Positions 23,443-32,064 of a stretch of 35,701 nucleotides of DNA are shown here, piece after piece. The notes under the pieces were generated by a model. The model worked only from the letters and a program-made list of their open reading frames with translations, searched no databases and had not been told where the DNA came from. Made by a program: the position numbers and the translations under genes. The DNA is from an uncultured Bacteroidota bacterium (lineage in GTDB: Bacteria; Bacteroidota; Bacteroidia; Chitinophagales; Saprospiraceae): assembly GCA_902609095.1 (NCBI GenBank), contig CACLQQ010000026.1:1-35701 (forward strand), in the 5' to 3' direction. Numbering within the stretch: position 1 is the stretch's first letter; every line of letters begins with the position of its first letter.

Positions 23443-26146
23443 AATTGATGAAGCTTGCATCAAAGGCGGTTCTACCACTCTGATATTTCAAGAAGTCGGA
23501 AAAAGGAGCTGCTTTCACACCAATGAAGAAGGAATAAGTATCAGCTTGAGGTTGCCAACTGATACTCATGCGCCAACAGTGCAAATCTCTGTTGAGCGTG
23601 AATGAAGGATAAACCCATCTCTTATTCTTAATATCATATGATAAGTTTCCTACAGTCATACCCCATTTTTCTGTGAGCGGTATGTTACCCGTGGTCAATT
23701 GAATACTATGAGTTTGAACATCCCAAGACTTAACTCCCCTATTGTCGATGAAGCCATATCGAAATACATGCCGAATTCTGGCTCCCTCGAACCACGAAAA
23801 TAATTCTGGTAGTTTGTTTGGGTCTCTTTTTTTCTCAGTCTTCGCTCTTGATGGATCCCCACCATATAAAATTATGTCCCGAATATCTTTTAATGAGAAG
23901 TTAGTTGCTAATGAAATATTCAGTGCATCTAATCGCGCCAATCGTTTACTTTGCGACCATACAGTAGTATTAATCCTGCCATTTGCAGTTTCAATGTATG
24001 GGTCCAAAGTTCCTTGAATGGATAGGTTTGAAATATTCTTAAACAAATTGGTATTTGCCGAAAGGCTGATTGTAGACCAGTTCAAAGAGTCTGCTTGCAG
24101 GTTATAGTTACCAGATAGATTCATCGTATTAAAGATCTTGAACTTCTTTTCGGTGCTATCTTTCTTATTATAATATTTCCCCTCAAATGTATTAGCTAAA
24201 TTATAAGTAATCGACATGCCTCCCCGTTGTAGTGAGGAATTCCTAAATAGAGTCTCACGGTCACCAGTATTAAACGGATCACTGGGGCTGAAAGGATTGT
24301 ATCGTACTTGCTCATCGATTGAGACTTTTGGATCAAAATCAAAGTATTCATAGTATCCTTCAGTAGATGGTGAATAACTTAAGCCTATAGTGGGTCTCAA
24401 CTGATGTCGTAAACCTCTCAGCCACCCTTTCTTAAATTGTAATGTGCCAAAAATATTAGTCGTCAAGCCAGCACTGACCGATAGATCTCTTAATGGAGTA
24501 AAGCCACCTACAGCCCTATTCTCTATTTCATTGTTTTCATCACGTCCAAGCTCATAAGTCTGCAAATACCAAAACTCGTCGTAATTAATGTTTGTATTAA
24601 AGTTGAAGTTCTTTAGCAGCTTATATGATGCCCCCACATCAAACTCATGTGTAAATCCACCTCGGAAACTCTCTAAGGTCTCTTGGGTAAATAAAAGCGT
24701 ATCAACAGTGCTTACCTTGTTTTGAAATTTACCATTATACTGAAAATTGATTTTCTCGAACCATTTTTCATTGGAGGAAGTCGTCTTGTTAGACTTAAAA
24801 GGAAATATACGGCTCATCCTCAACTGAACATCTGGAATGGTAAAGCTGATACTCCGATTTAGTGTATTTTGACTGTGGCTTATCGCTGTAGCAAAATTCA
24901 GATTATCCGACAACCGATATGAATAACTGAAATTGGAATTAATCTGGCTATTTAATTGAGACTGAGCATCCTCATAATTTCTCCTATCAAAATCGTTAAC
25001 TGTAAATCTCAATGATCCGCCAATTCGCCTATAGGGATGTGCCTTCCCATCCTGATTATGATTAATAGAAATACTATAGGAATTCTGAATATTAGGCTGC
25101 ACTTGCCCGGCTACATCAAGCAACTGTTTAGAAAAGCTAAGATTTACCGCTCCACTATACTTATAACGTTTTTTATAATTGGCATTAGTCGTAATGGCCC
25201 ATGAACCTCTCGTGTAGAGATCTGCCCGTAATGTAAGATCTGCGTATTCACTCATGGCAAAATAGTATCCTAAACCTCTAACTCCTAAGCCCAATTGAGG
25301 GCTTCTATATATCGGATCTTGAGGAAATATTAGACCAGAGGAAGCATTATTGAAATTCATCAAAGGGACAAATGCAAAGGGCATCACCAAAGGCGTAGGA
25401 ATACCAGCCAACTCCATATTAGATGGACCAATAACAGCCAAACGATCCGGAATAAACTTAAGCTTCGTTGCTCGAACTCCCCAGTGAGGATGGTCTAAGT
25501 TACAACTCGTAATCAAAGCATTACGATTATAAATCACATCTTCAATGTGTAGGCTATCATCTTCGCCTCTGACAAATTTGGTTACCGCTCCATGTATATA
25601 TAGGTTGTTTTGTATAATGTTGGCACCATAGATAAGCCCTTTTTGAGAATTAGTGTTAAATAGGATTTCTTCAGCCTTCGCATTTTGGCCTCCGGACTTA
25701 AAAGTTGCATTAGGTAGATTTTCATTTCGCCTGTGTGCCCTAATGTTATTGGTGGTGAAATTCAATTCTATGTAATCAGCGGTCACCTCATAGTCAGTAT
25801 AAGTAACGAAGGCCTCTCCATAGAGATGAACCTCGGTTTGATCTTTTGAAAAAGTCATAGAATCTTTTGCTCCATACTCGATAGGTGTATTTAGCTTACT
25901 GGCTATACCTTCTCTACGGGATTGCTCGGACTGATTATTTGGGGAAGCATTTACTTGATTGAGCTTCATAAAGTCCTGATAATTAGACACTTTTATCTCC
26001 GGTTGAGTCTCTGGTGTTGAGATCGTAGAATCTGCTTCTAAAGGTATCTCGGGAGTAGGCATAATAGTGGTATCCACCTGCTGCGCTAAGGTTATCATTG
26101 GCGTAAGGAAGCCCACAACAACTATGACTAAGAGATACCTTAACAA
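23441..26146 (-). CDS. lptD: LPS-assembly protein LptD (putative, Bacteroidota type)
   Basis: The 901-residue protein has a signal peptide (LRYLLVIVVVGFLTPMITLAQ), a linker rich in Pro/Thr/Glu (22-60), an OstA/LptA-like beta-jellyroll (about 90-215, with MTFSKDQTEVHLYGEAFVTY and DYEVTADYIELNF) and a long C-terminal beta-barrel. This is the domain order of LptD, which inserts lipopolysaccharide in the outer leaflet. The only start that keeps the basic signal-peptide N-region is TTG 26146, preceded in frame by TAA; an ATG at residue 17 would delete the signal. It ends with TAG 23441, overlapping the tail of the convergent pseudogene by a few bases. Divergent from the MCE gene. Confidence 0.9.
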   Translation of the reverse strand: MLRYLLVIVVVGFLTPMITLAQQVDTTIMPTPEIPLEADSTISTPETQPEIKVSNYQDFMKLNQVNASPNNQSEQSRREGIASKLNTPIEYGAKDSMTFSKDQTEVHLYGEAFVTYTDYEVTADYIELNFTTNNIRAHRRNENLPNATFKSGGQNAKAEEILFNTNSQKGLIYGANIIQNNLYIHGAVTKFVRGEDDSLHIEDVIYNRNALITSCNLDHPHWGVRATKLKFIPDRLAVIGPSNMELAGIPTPLVMPFAFVPLMNFNNASSGLIFPQDPIYRSPQLGLGVRGLGYYFAMSEYADLTLRADLYTRGSWAITTNANYKKRYKYSGAVNLSFSKQLLDVAGQVQPNIQNSYSISINHNQDGKAHPYRRIGGSLRFTVNDFDRRNYEDAQSQLNSQINSNFSYSYRLSDNLNFATAISHSQNTLNRSISFTIPDVQLRMSRIFPFKSNKTTSSNEKWFEKINFQYNGKFQNKVSTVDTLLFTQETLESFRGGFTHEFDVGASYKLLKNFNFNTNINYDEFWYLQTYELGRDENNEIENRAVGGFTPLRDLSVSAGLTTNIFGTLQFKKGWLRGLRHQLRPTIGLSYSPSTEGYYEYFDFDPKVSIDEQVRYNPFSPSDPFNTGDRETLFRNSSLQRGGMSITYNLANTFEGKYYNKKDSTEKKFKIFNTMNLSGNYNLQADSLNWSTISLSANTNLFKNISNLSIQGTLDPYIETANGRINTTVWSQSKRLARLDALNISLATNFSLKDIRDIILYGGDPSRAKTEKKRDPNKLPELFSWFEGARIRHVFRYGFIDNRGVKSWDVQTHSIQLTTGNIPLTEKWGMTVGNLSYDIKNKRWVYPSFTLNRDLHCWRMSISWQPQADTYSFFIGVKAAPFSDFLKYQSGRTAFDASFIN

Positions 26147-26527
26147 TTATGACCTATGAATTAATAAATAATTTCCACTCTGACATGTACTAAGCTATTG
26201 CCGCACAAAAGTCGCTCATAAAAAACAAACGACCACCCAACACTTAGAATTATAAGCGTAAAAAGAAAACGTGCAAATCAATGAGCCCGTTGCTTAGAAC
26301 ATTGATTAACAATTTTTGGACCATTGACCATTCTTCTACTTTTCTTAATGTTTTAATAAGTGGACCGATCTTATGAACTATCATGCTCAATGTGCGCTTT
26401 GCAGCACAGAATTGGATAAATATGAAATTTTGAATGACAATTAGATACTTTATTAATGTAATTGTTTGCACACACTGGCACTTCTACCATTCGAAACTTT
26501 ACTTTTATCTCTGCAATTTAAAATCAT
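26147..26527. other. 381-bp intergenic region between lptD and the MCE gene
   Basis: No supported gene is seen. Two overlapping short frames (26250-26471 minus, 26434-26655 plus) have no family features and look like AT-rich noise; the second mostly overlaps the MCE gene. The region must hold promoters for two divergent genes, but no exact TAnnTTTG box at a sensible distance was found. In many Bacteroidota an N-acetylmuramoyl-L-alanine amidase gene sits between lptD and the MCE gene (from memory); it is absent here and no clear remnant is recognised. Confidence 0.5.
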
Positions 26528-27610
26528 ATGACGAAAGAGCTCAAACTTGGAATATTAAGTATACTTACAATAGCATTATTTTTATGGGGCTACCAGTATC
26601 TGAAAGGGAAAAACATCCTTGGCAAGGTTCAAACTTTTTCAACAACCTACAATAATGTCGAAGGATTGAAAATAGCTGCACCTGTAGAAATCAATGGTTA
26701 CGTTGTTGGATCAGTATCCAAAATATCTTTAAATGCTGTAGCTGCTAAGAAAATGGATATCACTTTTGATGTTCAGGGTGAATGGAAACTTCCTAAAAAT
26801 ACTGTCGCCAGATTATCTGCCGATAACAGCCTTGTAGGCTCTAAGAAAATCATATTGGATTTTGATGGAGTCTGTAATGGAGATTGTGCTCAAAATGGTG
26901 ATTTTCTTGAATCAGGCTATAGAGGAATGATTGAATCTATAGTGGGCACCGAAGAGCTTAAAGATCATTTATCTATATTACGAGAGGAATCATCTCCTAT
27001 TATAGATACCTTTCTCAACAAGTTATCAAACCCCAATGCTGACAATGCCATTAGCAATAGCTTACAAAATTTAGAAAGTACGTTAGCCAATATGGCTGAT
27101 ATGACCAATTCCTTTAATAGGGTTATAAACGCTTCATATAGAAATCTGAATGAGACCATTAAGAATATTGCTGTAGTGAGTGGCTCGTTGGCAAATACAA
27201 ATGACGATTTGGAGCAGATGATAAGCAACTTGTCTTCACTCTCACAGCAGATTGTTGATGCAGACTTAGGCAATACGTTGAGTAAAACCTCGACGACTTT
27301 TGATAACACTAATGATTTACTGGAGAACTTGACCACAACTGTTGATAAAGCAAGTGGCTCGTTTGACCATCTAAACAATTTGCTTGCAGATGTAGAAAAT
27401 GGTGAAGGCAGCATAGCCAAACTATTACAGAATCCAGAGATCTATAATAACCTCGAGAACACATCAAAACACATGGCGCTATTGCTACAAGATCTCAGAT
27501 TGAATCCGAAGCGGTACGTTCGATTATCTGTATTCGGAAGGAAAGGCAACGAATATATACCTCCTGAAGAGGATCCAGCATTCGAATTACAACAGACACC
27601 TAAGAATTAA
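26528..27610 (+). CDS. MCE/MlaD-family lipid-transport protein
   Basis: The 360-residue protein has one N-terminal membrane helix (about 7-24), then an MCE domain (about 36-115) with the typical VEGLKIAAPVEINGYVVGSV segment and LSADNSLVGSKKIILD. A long helical region (about 125-330) follows, with repeated Asn/Leu/Ser periodicity that predicts a coiled-coil or needle-like assembly. MCE proteins form hexameric rings that carry phospholipids between inner and outer membranes. The MlaE permease and MlaF ATPase partners are not adjacent, so the full transporter must be encoded elsewhere. Location between lptD and murB fits an envelope cluster. Its stop overlaps that of convergent murB by three bases. 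Confidence 0.88.
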   Translation: MTKELKLGILSILTIALFLWGYQYLKGKNILGKVQTFSTTYNNVEGLKIAAPVEINGYVVGSVSKISLNAVAAKKMDITFDVQGEWKLPKNTVARLSADNSLVGSKKIILDFDGVCNGDCAQNGDFLESGYRGMIESIVGTEELKDHLSILREESSPIIDTFLNKLSNPNADNAISNSLQNLESTLANMADMTNSFNRVINASYRNLNETIKNIAVVSGSLANTNDDLEQMISNLSSLSQQIVDADLGNTLSKTSTTFDNTNDLLENLTTTVDKASGSFDHLNNLLADVENGEGSIAKLLQNPEIYNNLENTSKHMALLLQDLRLNPKRYVRLSVFGRKGNEYIPPEEDPAFELQQTPKN

Positions 27611-28620
27611 GTCAAGATATTGACCTCAGGCGATATATGGATTCCATAAGTTCGCTCTACTTCTCTTTGGATGAATTGTGAAAACCGCAGGATCTCCAGA
27701 CCATCTGTAGTGCCATGGTTAACGATGACCAAAGCCTGACTGACATGTATTCCTACATCACCTATTCGATATCCTTTGAGTCCACTTTTATCTATCAACC
27801 AACCCGCCGGTATTTTAACACGCTTTTCATCTACTGGGTAAGAGGGCATATCTGGATGACGAACAACTAATTTGTCGTAAATGCAATTTTCAATTATCGG
27901 ATTTTTAAAAAAGCTTCCGACATTCGGTAAATCACTAGGATCTGGTAATTTAGTTTGTCTAATCTTCACAACAGCCCGGCTGATATCCTGAATCGTTATC
28001 TCTTTAGATTCTAAGCTTGATAATTCTTGTTGAATAGCTCCATATGACAAACGTAACTTATGATGATCAGGCTTACTCAACTTCAGCACGATGTGCGTAA
28101 TGACAACTTTATTCTTCAGTTCGTGCTTGAATATACTGTTTCTATATTCTAGGGCGCAGTCCTCCGCCTTAATCACCCTTTGTTCTAAACTCGCTCTATC
28201 GATTACACGCACCTCTCGTAGAACGTCAGAAATTTCTACTCCATATGCTCCGATATTTTGTATAGGAGCTGCTCCGCATTTGCCAGGAATCAAGCTGAGG
28301 TTTTCTACCCCACCCAAATTATGCTCAAGGCACCAAAGAACAAACTCATGCCATATTTCTCCTGCGGCAATCTGAACTAATACGGAAGTTTCATCTTCAT
28401 CTATTATTTCTATACCCTTATTATTGATTATAAGAACTGGTTGTTCTAAATCATTAATAATTAGAATATTACTACCACCTCCTATTATTATCGATTCTGG
28501 TTGATCTTTAAGCTTTGCAGAGAGGTCGGCAGTGTTATGTACAATTTGAATAGACCTACAACTATGCCCGACCCTAATCGTGTTATATGAGGTTAAAATA
28601 CTGGGTAGTCGCTTACCCAT
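27607..28620 (-). CDS. murB: UDP-N-acetylenolpyruvoylglucosamine reductase (MurB, type I)
   Basis: The 337-residue flavoenzyme has the FAD-binding loop IIGGGSNILI (45-54), the segment ENLSLIPGKCGAAPIQNIGAYGVEI (106-130), catalytic Arg160 in YRNSIF, proton-donor Ser236 in GSFFKNP, and Glu332 in SPEVNI at the C-terminus. This is the Arg/Ser/Glu set of E. coli MurB. The Tyr-loop and length match type I enzymes. It reduces the enolpyruvyl group to lactyl, making UDP-MurNAc for peptidoglycan. It is the last gene of a four-gene minus-strand operon, starting 3 bp after the beta-barrel gene. Confidence 0.97.
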   Translation of the reverse strand: MGKRLPSILTSYNTIRVGHSCRSIQIVHNTADLSAKLKDQPESIIIGGGSNILIINDLEQPVLIINNKGIEIIDEDETSVLVQIAAGEIWHEFVLWCLEHNLGGVENLSLIPGKCGAAPIQNIGAYGVEISDVLREVRVIDRASLEQRVIKAEDCALEYRNSIFKHELKNKVVITHIVLKLSKPDHHKLRLSYGAIQQELSSLESKEITIQDISRAVVKIRQTKLPDPSDLPNVGSFFKNPIIENCIYDKLVVRHPDMPSYPVDEKRVKIPAGWLIDKSGLKGYRIGDVGIHVSQALVIVNHGTTDGLEILRFSQFIQREVERTYGIHISPEVNILT

Positions 28621-28623
28621 TTT

Positions 28624-29238
28624 CTAAAAATCAGAGTCGCGTGCCTCTTTGAGGCATGGGATATTGAAATCATAGCCAATACCTATGCTGATTGTATTAG
28701 CATCTAAGTCTGTATTGAACCCATAGCAAACCAATCCATGCAGATTAAAGCCACTTAGGCCAAATCCAAAATCTGCCTCTATGATATAGGTCTTATAATA
28801 GGATCTTTCTACGCCTTGTTCAGATAGATCTCCATCCAATCCAAAAAGCTCTGTTCTGGTGTACTGAATTCCGCCTCCTATAGAAAATCCAAATTTCCCA
28901 TCTCGATTGAAATTGCTCAAACCTGCAAACTGTGCTTTAACTATGATCGGAAATGAAACTGCGCCTAATCCTTTAAAGTCTCCAGTGCTTAAGGCAAGAG
29001 GTGAAAAAACAACAGCTGCTTCTGGTGAGATAGCAAAGCCATCTCCCCCGAACCAAAGCTTTGGTCCAATACCAATATTGAGCAACGCACTACCAGCCGA
29101 TGGAGAGGCAATATTATCAGGAGGGTTCTTATATCTCGAGTATAATTCAGTCTTAGCGGTTAATCCATAACCTATCTGAGCACTGACCCCAGTTACAAAA
29201 ATGAATAATACAAAAGAGGATAAAATCAGCAATCTCAT
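28624..29238 (-). CDS. Outer-membrane beta-barrel protein (PorT-like)
   Basis: The 204-residue protein has a signal peptide (MRLLILSSFVLFIFVTGVSAQ) followed by alternating hydrophobic/polar strands, such as SALLNIGIGPKLWFG, FPIIVKAQFAGL, KFGFSIGGGIQYTRTEL, ADFGFGLSGFNLHG and TISIGIGYDFNI. This is the pattern of the eight-stranded 'outer membrane protein beta-barrel' family common in Bacteroidota. After the last strand there is a short polar tail (CLKEARDSDF), so the barrel does not end in Phe at its very C-terminus as the pseudogene barrel does, although the last residue happens to be Phe. No specific function is known. It is packed 9 bp after the ABC exporter and 3 bp before murB. Confidence 0.8.
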   Translation of the reverse strand: MRLLILSSFVLFIFVTGVSAQIGYGLTAKTELYSRYKNPPDNIASPSAGSALLNIGIGPKLWFGGDGFAISPEAAVVFSPLALSTGDFKGLGAVSFPIIVKAQFAGLSNFNRDGKFGFSIGGGIQYTRTELFGLDGDLSEQGVERSYYKTYIIEADFGFGLSGFNLHGLVCYGFNTDLDANTISIGIGYDFNIPCLKEARDSDF

Positions 29239-29247
29239 AAAATTACA

Positions 29248-31047
29248 TTAAGACATACTCACATTGAACTGTAGATTTGCCAAATTCTTGTAAATGCCAT
29301 CATCTTTTTGGATTAGCTCCGTATGTGAGCCGGACTCAGCGACACTTCCGTCATTAAAAACGATTATCCGATCCACATCCTTAATCGTAGCTAATCTATG
29401 CGCTATTACAATGGATGTTCTTTTCTGCATAAGATTGTTCATAGCCTCCTGAACGACCTTCTCTGATTCAGCATCTAATGATGAAGTAGCCTCATCTAAT
29501 AAGAGTATTTTAGGATTCTTAAGTATGGTACGGGCAATAGCTATACGTTGTTTTTGCCCCCCAGATAATTTCACACCTCGCTCTCCAACTATAGTCTCTA
29601 ATCCCTCCTCAAAAGAGCTAATGAATTCCCAACAGTTTGCCTGTTTAGTAGCTTCTACAATCTCCTCATCAGACGCATCAGGATTGCCATACAATAGGTT
29701 CTCCTTTATTGTTCCTCCGAATAAGATGATGTCCTGAGGAACCAATCCGATACTACTTCTTAGTTGTGTAAGATCATACTCTCTAACATCGACACCACCA
29801 ATTGAAATCATACCTTCTTGAATATCATAAAATCTCATCAATAGCTTAATTAGGGTAGATTTTCCTCCACCGCTCTGTCCTACAATTGCCACTTTCTCAC
29901 CTTGAGATATCTTGATATTCACATCATCTAAAATCTTACTTTCCATCCTGGAGGGATAGGAGAACCCAACCCCATCGAACAATATATCCCCTTCAAATGA
30001 AATATGATCTGGCAAATCAGAACTATCACTTTTCACTTTGATTTCGACCTCTCGTTCTAATATCTCTTTGACTCTTTCTGTCGCACCTAATGCACCAGCC
30101 AAGGTGGTATACAAATTACCCAAACTCGCAATAGCTCCACCAATCATCACCGTATAGATAACGAACGATAGCAGACTCCCAGCTTCCATTGTTCCATCCT
30201 GAACCATGTAGGCACCTCGCCACAGTATGAATAGAATACTACCGAATAATAGGAATATAATAAATGCAAAAAACAAACCCCGAATCTTGGCAAATCGAAG
30301 TGATATACCTACCATCTTTTCTACGCTATGGCTATATCGGTCAGATTCAAAGAGCTCATTGGCGAATGCTTTCACGATAGGGAAATTTTGTAGAGTCTCT
30401 TCAACAATCACATTCGTCTTGGCTAATTGATCTTGCCGTTTCTTAGATAACCTCCTGATGTAGCGACCAAATACCATTGCCAATACCACCACGAGTGGAA
30501 TTACTAACATCATTACTAAGAACAGTTTAGGCATGAGATAGGCTAATACTACAATTCCAAAAATTAGTATGAGAATTTGTCTCACAAATTCTGCCAATGT
30601 TATGGAAAACACAGACTGTAGCTGCTCAATATCCGCTGTTATTCTACTCGTTAACTCTCCAACCCTGAATTGCTCAAAATAATCCATAGGCTGCCCAATC
30701 AACCGATTATAGAGGTCTCTCCTCACATCAGCCATTCCTCGCTCGCTCACATTGGCGAAAAGTATTGTTTGAACAAACGATAACAGTGCTCTGAGTCCAA
30801 GGGCTACCAACATTAATAAGCCCCATTGATCGAGGGTTAAATGAAATTGGGTTTTAGCTCCTGTTGCAGAATTCACCATTTCACCTGGAATACCCATAAT
30901 GACCATCATCAGTAGACTCCCTATGACGAGTAGAATCAATGCCCCAATGAAATAGAGTCTATATCTCCCAATGTATCTGAAAATACTCAAGGCATCCCTT
31001 AGACCTTCTTTGGTAACTTTTTTATTGGTTTTATTTTCTTTAGACAT
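29248..31047 (-). CDS. ABC exporter, fused permease/ATPase (MsbA-like)
   Basis: This is a 599-residue half-transporter. An N-terminal exporter domain (about 25-320) has six helices. The nucleotide-binding domain (about 350-595) has Walker A GQSGGGKST (390-398), Q-loop Gln438, signature LSGGQ (494-498), Walker B ILLLDEA (514-520) and switch His550. It should work as a homodimer. Sequence cannot separate lipid A flippase (MsbA) from a drug or peptide exporter, but neighbouring lptD, murB and a barrel gene favour an envelope lipid role. Its ATG overlaps the HAD stop in a TAATG junction, so the two are translationally coupled. Confidence 0.93.
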   Translation of the reverse strand: MSKENKTNKKVTKEGLRDALSIFRYIGRYRLYFIGALILLVIGSLLMMVIMGIPGEMVNSATGAKTQFHLTLDQWGLLMLVALGLRALLSFVQTILFANVSERGMADVRRDLYNRLIGQPMDYFEQFRVGELTSRITADIEQLQSVFSITLAEFVRQILILIFGIVVLAYLMPKLFLVMMLVIPLVVVLAMVFGRYIRRLSKKRQDQLAKTNVIVEETLQNFPIVKAFANELFESDRYSHSVEKMVGISLRFAKIRGLFFAFIIFLLFGSILFILWRGAYMVQDGTMEAGSLLSFVIYTVMIGGAIASLGNLYTTLAGALGATERVKEILEREVEIKVKSDSSDLPDHISFEGDILFDGVGFSYPSRMESKILDDVNIKISQGEKVAIVGQSGGGKSTLIKLLMRFYDIQEGMISIGGVDVREYDLTQLRSSIGLVPQDIILFGGTIKENLLYGNPDASDEEIVEATKQANCWEFISSFEEGLETIVGERGVKLSGGQKQRIAIARTILKNPKILLLDEATSSLDAESEKVVQEAMNNLMQKRTSIVIAHRLATIKDVDRIIVFNDGSVAESGSHTELIQKDDGIYKNLANLQFNVSMS

Positions 31048-31706
31048 TATGGTTTGCCCAAGTTAAGGTAGTGTTTAATCTGCGCCATGGTTGAAAAGTT
31101 CAATGCTCCAGAGGATAAAAGATCCTTGTCTTGCTCTGGATTGTAAGCTAAGGTAGTTATACCCGCTGTTAAGCCGGCATTTACACCAGACATTGTATCT
31201 TCTATGAGGATAGCTTCGATTTCCGTACATTTCATTTTGTCTAGTGCAAAATAAATTAAAGCAGGATCAGGTTTCCACTTTTGTATATCATAAGCACTAA
31301 ATATATGCTCGTCTTTAAAATACTGATTTATTCCTGTCGCTGATAAGCTTATTTTCATTTTCCTATGAGGTCCATTAGATGCAATGCATTTAGAGGTTTT
31401 GACAGATTTTATAAGTTCTATTGCTCCTTGTATTGGCTGTAATTCTTTTCGAAATAATTGAACACACCTCTGTCTATAATCTTCTTCAAATGTGTTTTCA
31501 TCAAAAGGTCCAATATGACTGGATATGAAATCAGTAATTGCTTTCATATTCTTACCAGCAAACGCCTCCATAAGTGCTGAGTGTGATTTCTCAATACATA
31601 ACTCTCTCATCATAAGTGACAATATTCCCATTGTAAGTGGTTCACTATTGACAAGCGTACCGTCGCAGTCAAATATTATCAATTTGTATTCAGTCGGATG
31701 CACCAT
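31047..31706 (-). CDS. HAD-superfamily hydrolase (beta-phosphoglucomutase-like phosphatase)
   Basis: The chosen start is ATG 31706 (219 residues, MVHPTEYKLIIFDCDGTL), since HAD proteins begin a few residues before motif I; an upstream ATG at 31748 would add 14 residues without family match. Motif I is FDCDGTLVNSE with Asp13 nucleophile and Asp15. Motif II is CIASNGPHRK, motif III KWKPDPALIYFALD, and motif IV AILIEDTMSGVNAG. An alpha-helical cap follows motif I, as in subfamily IA (PGM/phosphoglycolate phosphatase group). Substrate is not predictable. First gene of the operon HAD-ABC-barrel-murB. Confidence 0.88.
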   Translation of the reverse strand: MVHPTEYKLIIFDCDGTLVNSEPLTMGILSLMMRELCIEKSHSALMEAFAGKNMKAITDFISSHIGPFDENTFEEDYRQRCVQLFRKELQPIQGAIELIKSVKTSKCIASNGPHRKMKISLSATGINQYFKDEHIFSAYDIQKWKPDPALIYFALDKMKCTEIEAILIEDTMSGVNAGLTAGITTLAYNPEQDKDLLSSGALNFSTMAQIKHYLNLGKP

Positions 31707-31748
31707 TACTGCAAAGAAAAGGCATTCTGCCTTGTGCCACGATATCAT

Positions 31749-32064
31749 AATGTGCCATTAAAAATCTAATGCGAGGTAAAAATGGTCTGAACATATAGAG
31801 TTGAAATAATATTCTACCCCATTGCACTTCCACACAACATTATATTATAACCGTAATAAAATGTAGACTTAATTTAAATTGGAAGGAGAAATTAGACAAG
31901 ATTTATTATGACAATCTAATTGGAACTCATATTTTGCCTTCATTATCTAACTGATTTGATTCAACTTCTTGTAAACGCTATCGCTTTTTCTAACTATATG
32001 TTTAATAATATCGGGTGGAGAAGAGTGATCAAATCTTAAATTTTTAATTAAAGAATTAAACTGT
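31749..32064. other. Noncoding region upstream of the TonB receptor gene
   Basis: This stretch separates the minus-strand HAD operon from the plus-strand receptor gene, so it should contain two divergent promoters. It is very AT-rich. I found no exact TAnnTTTG box with a TTG partner, no hairpin terminator and no supported small gene. Confidence 0.4.

Noticed and set aside
23213-23605. Separate 130-residue gene after the protease
   Set aside because: It is in the same frame as the protease, begins directly after its fourth stop and carries the T9SS sorting domain; its last 50 codons are antisense to lptD.
26250-26471. 73-codon minus-strand frame between lptD and the MCE gene
   Set aside because: No signal, motif or family resemblance; overlaps another frame, and composition is that of AT-rich noncoding DNA.
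26434-26655. 73-codon plus-strand frame overlapping the MCE gene start
   Set aside because: Most of it lies out of frame within the well-supported MCE gene.
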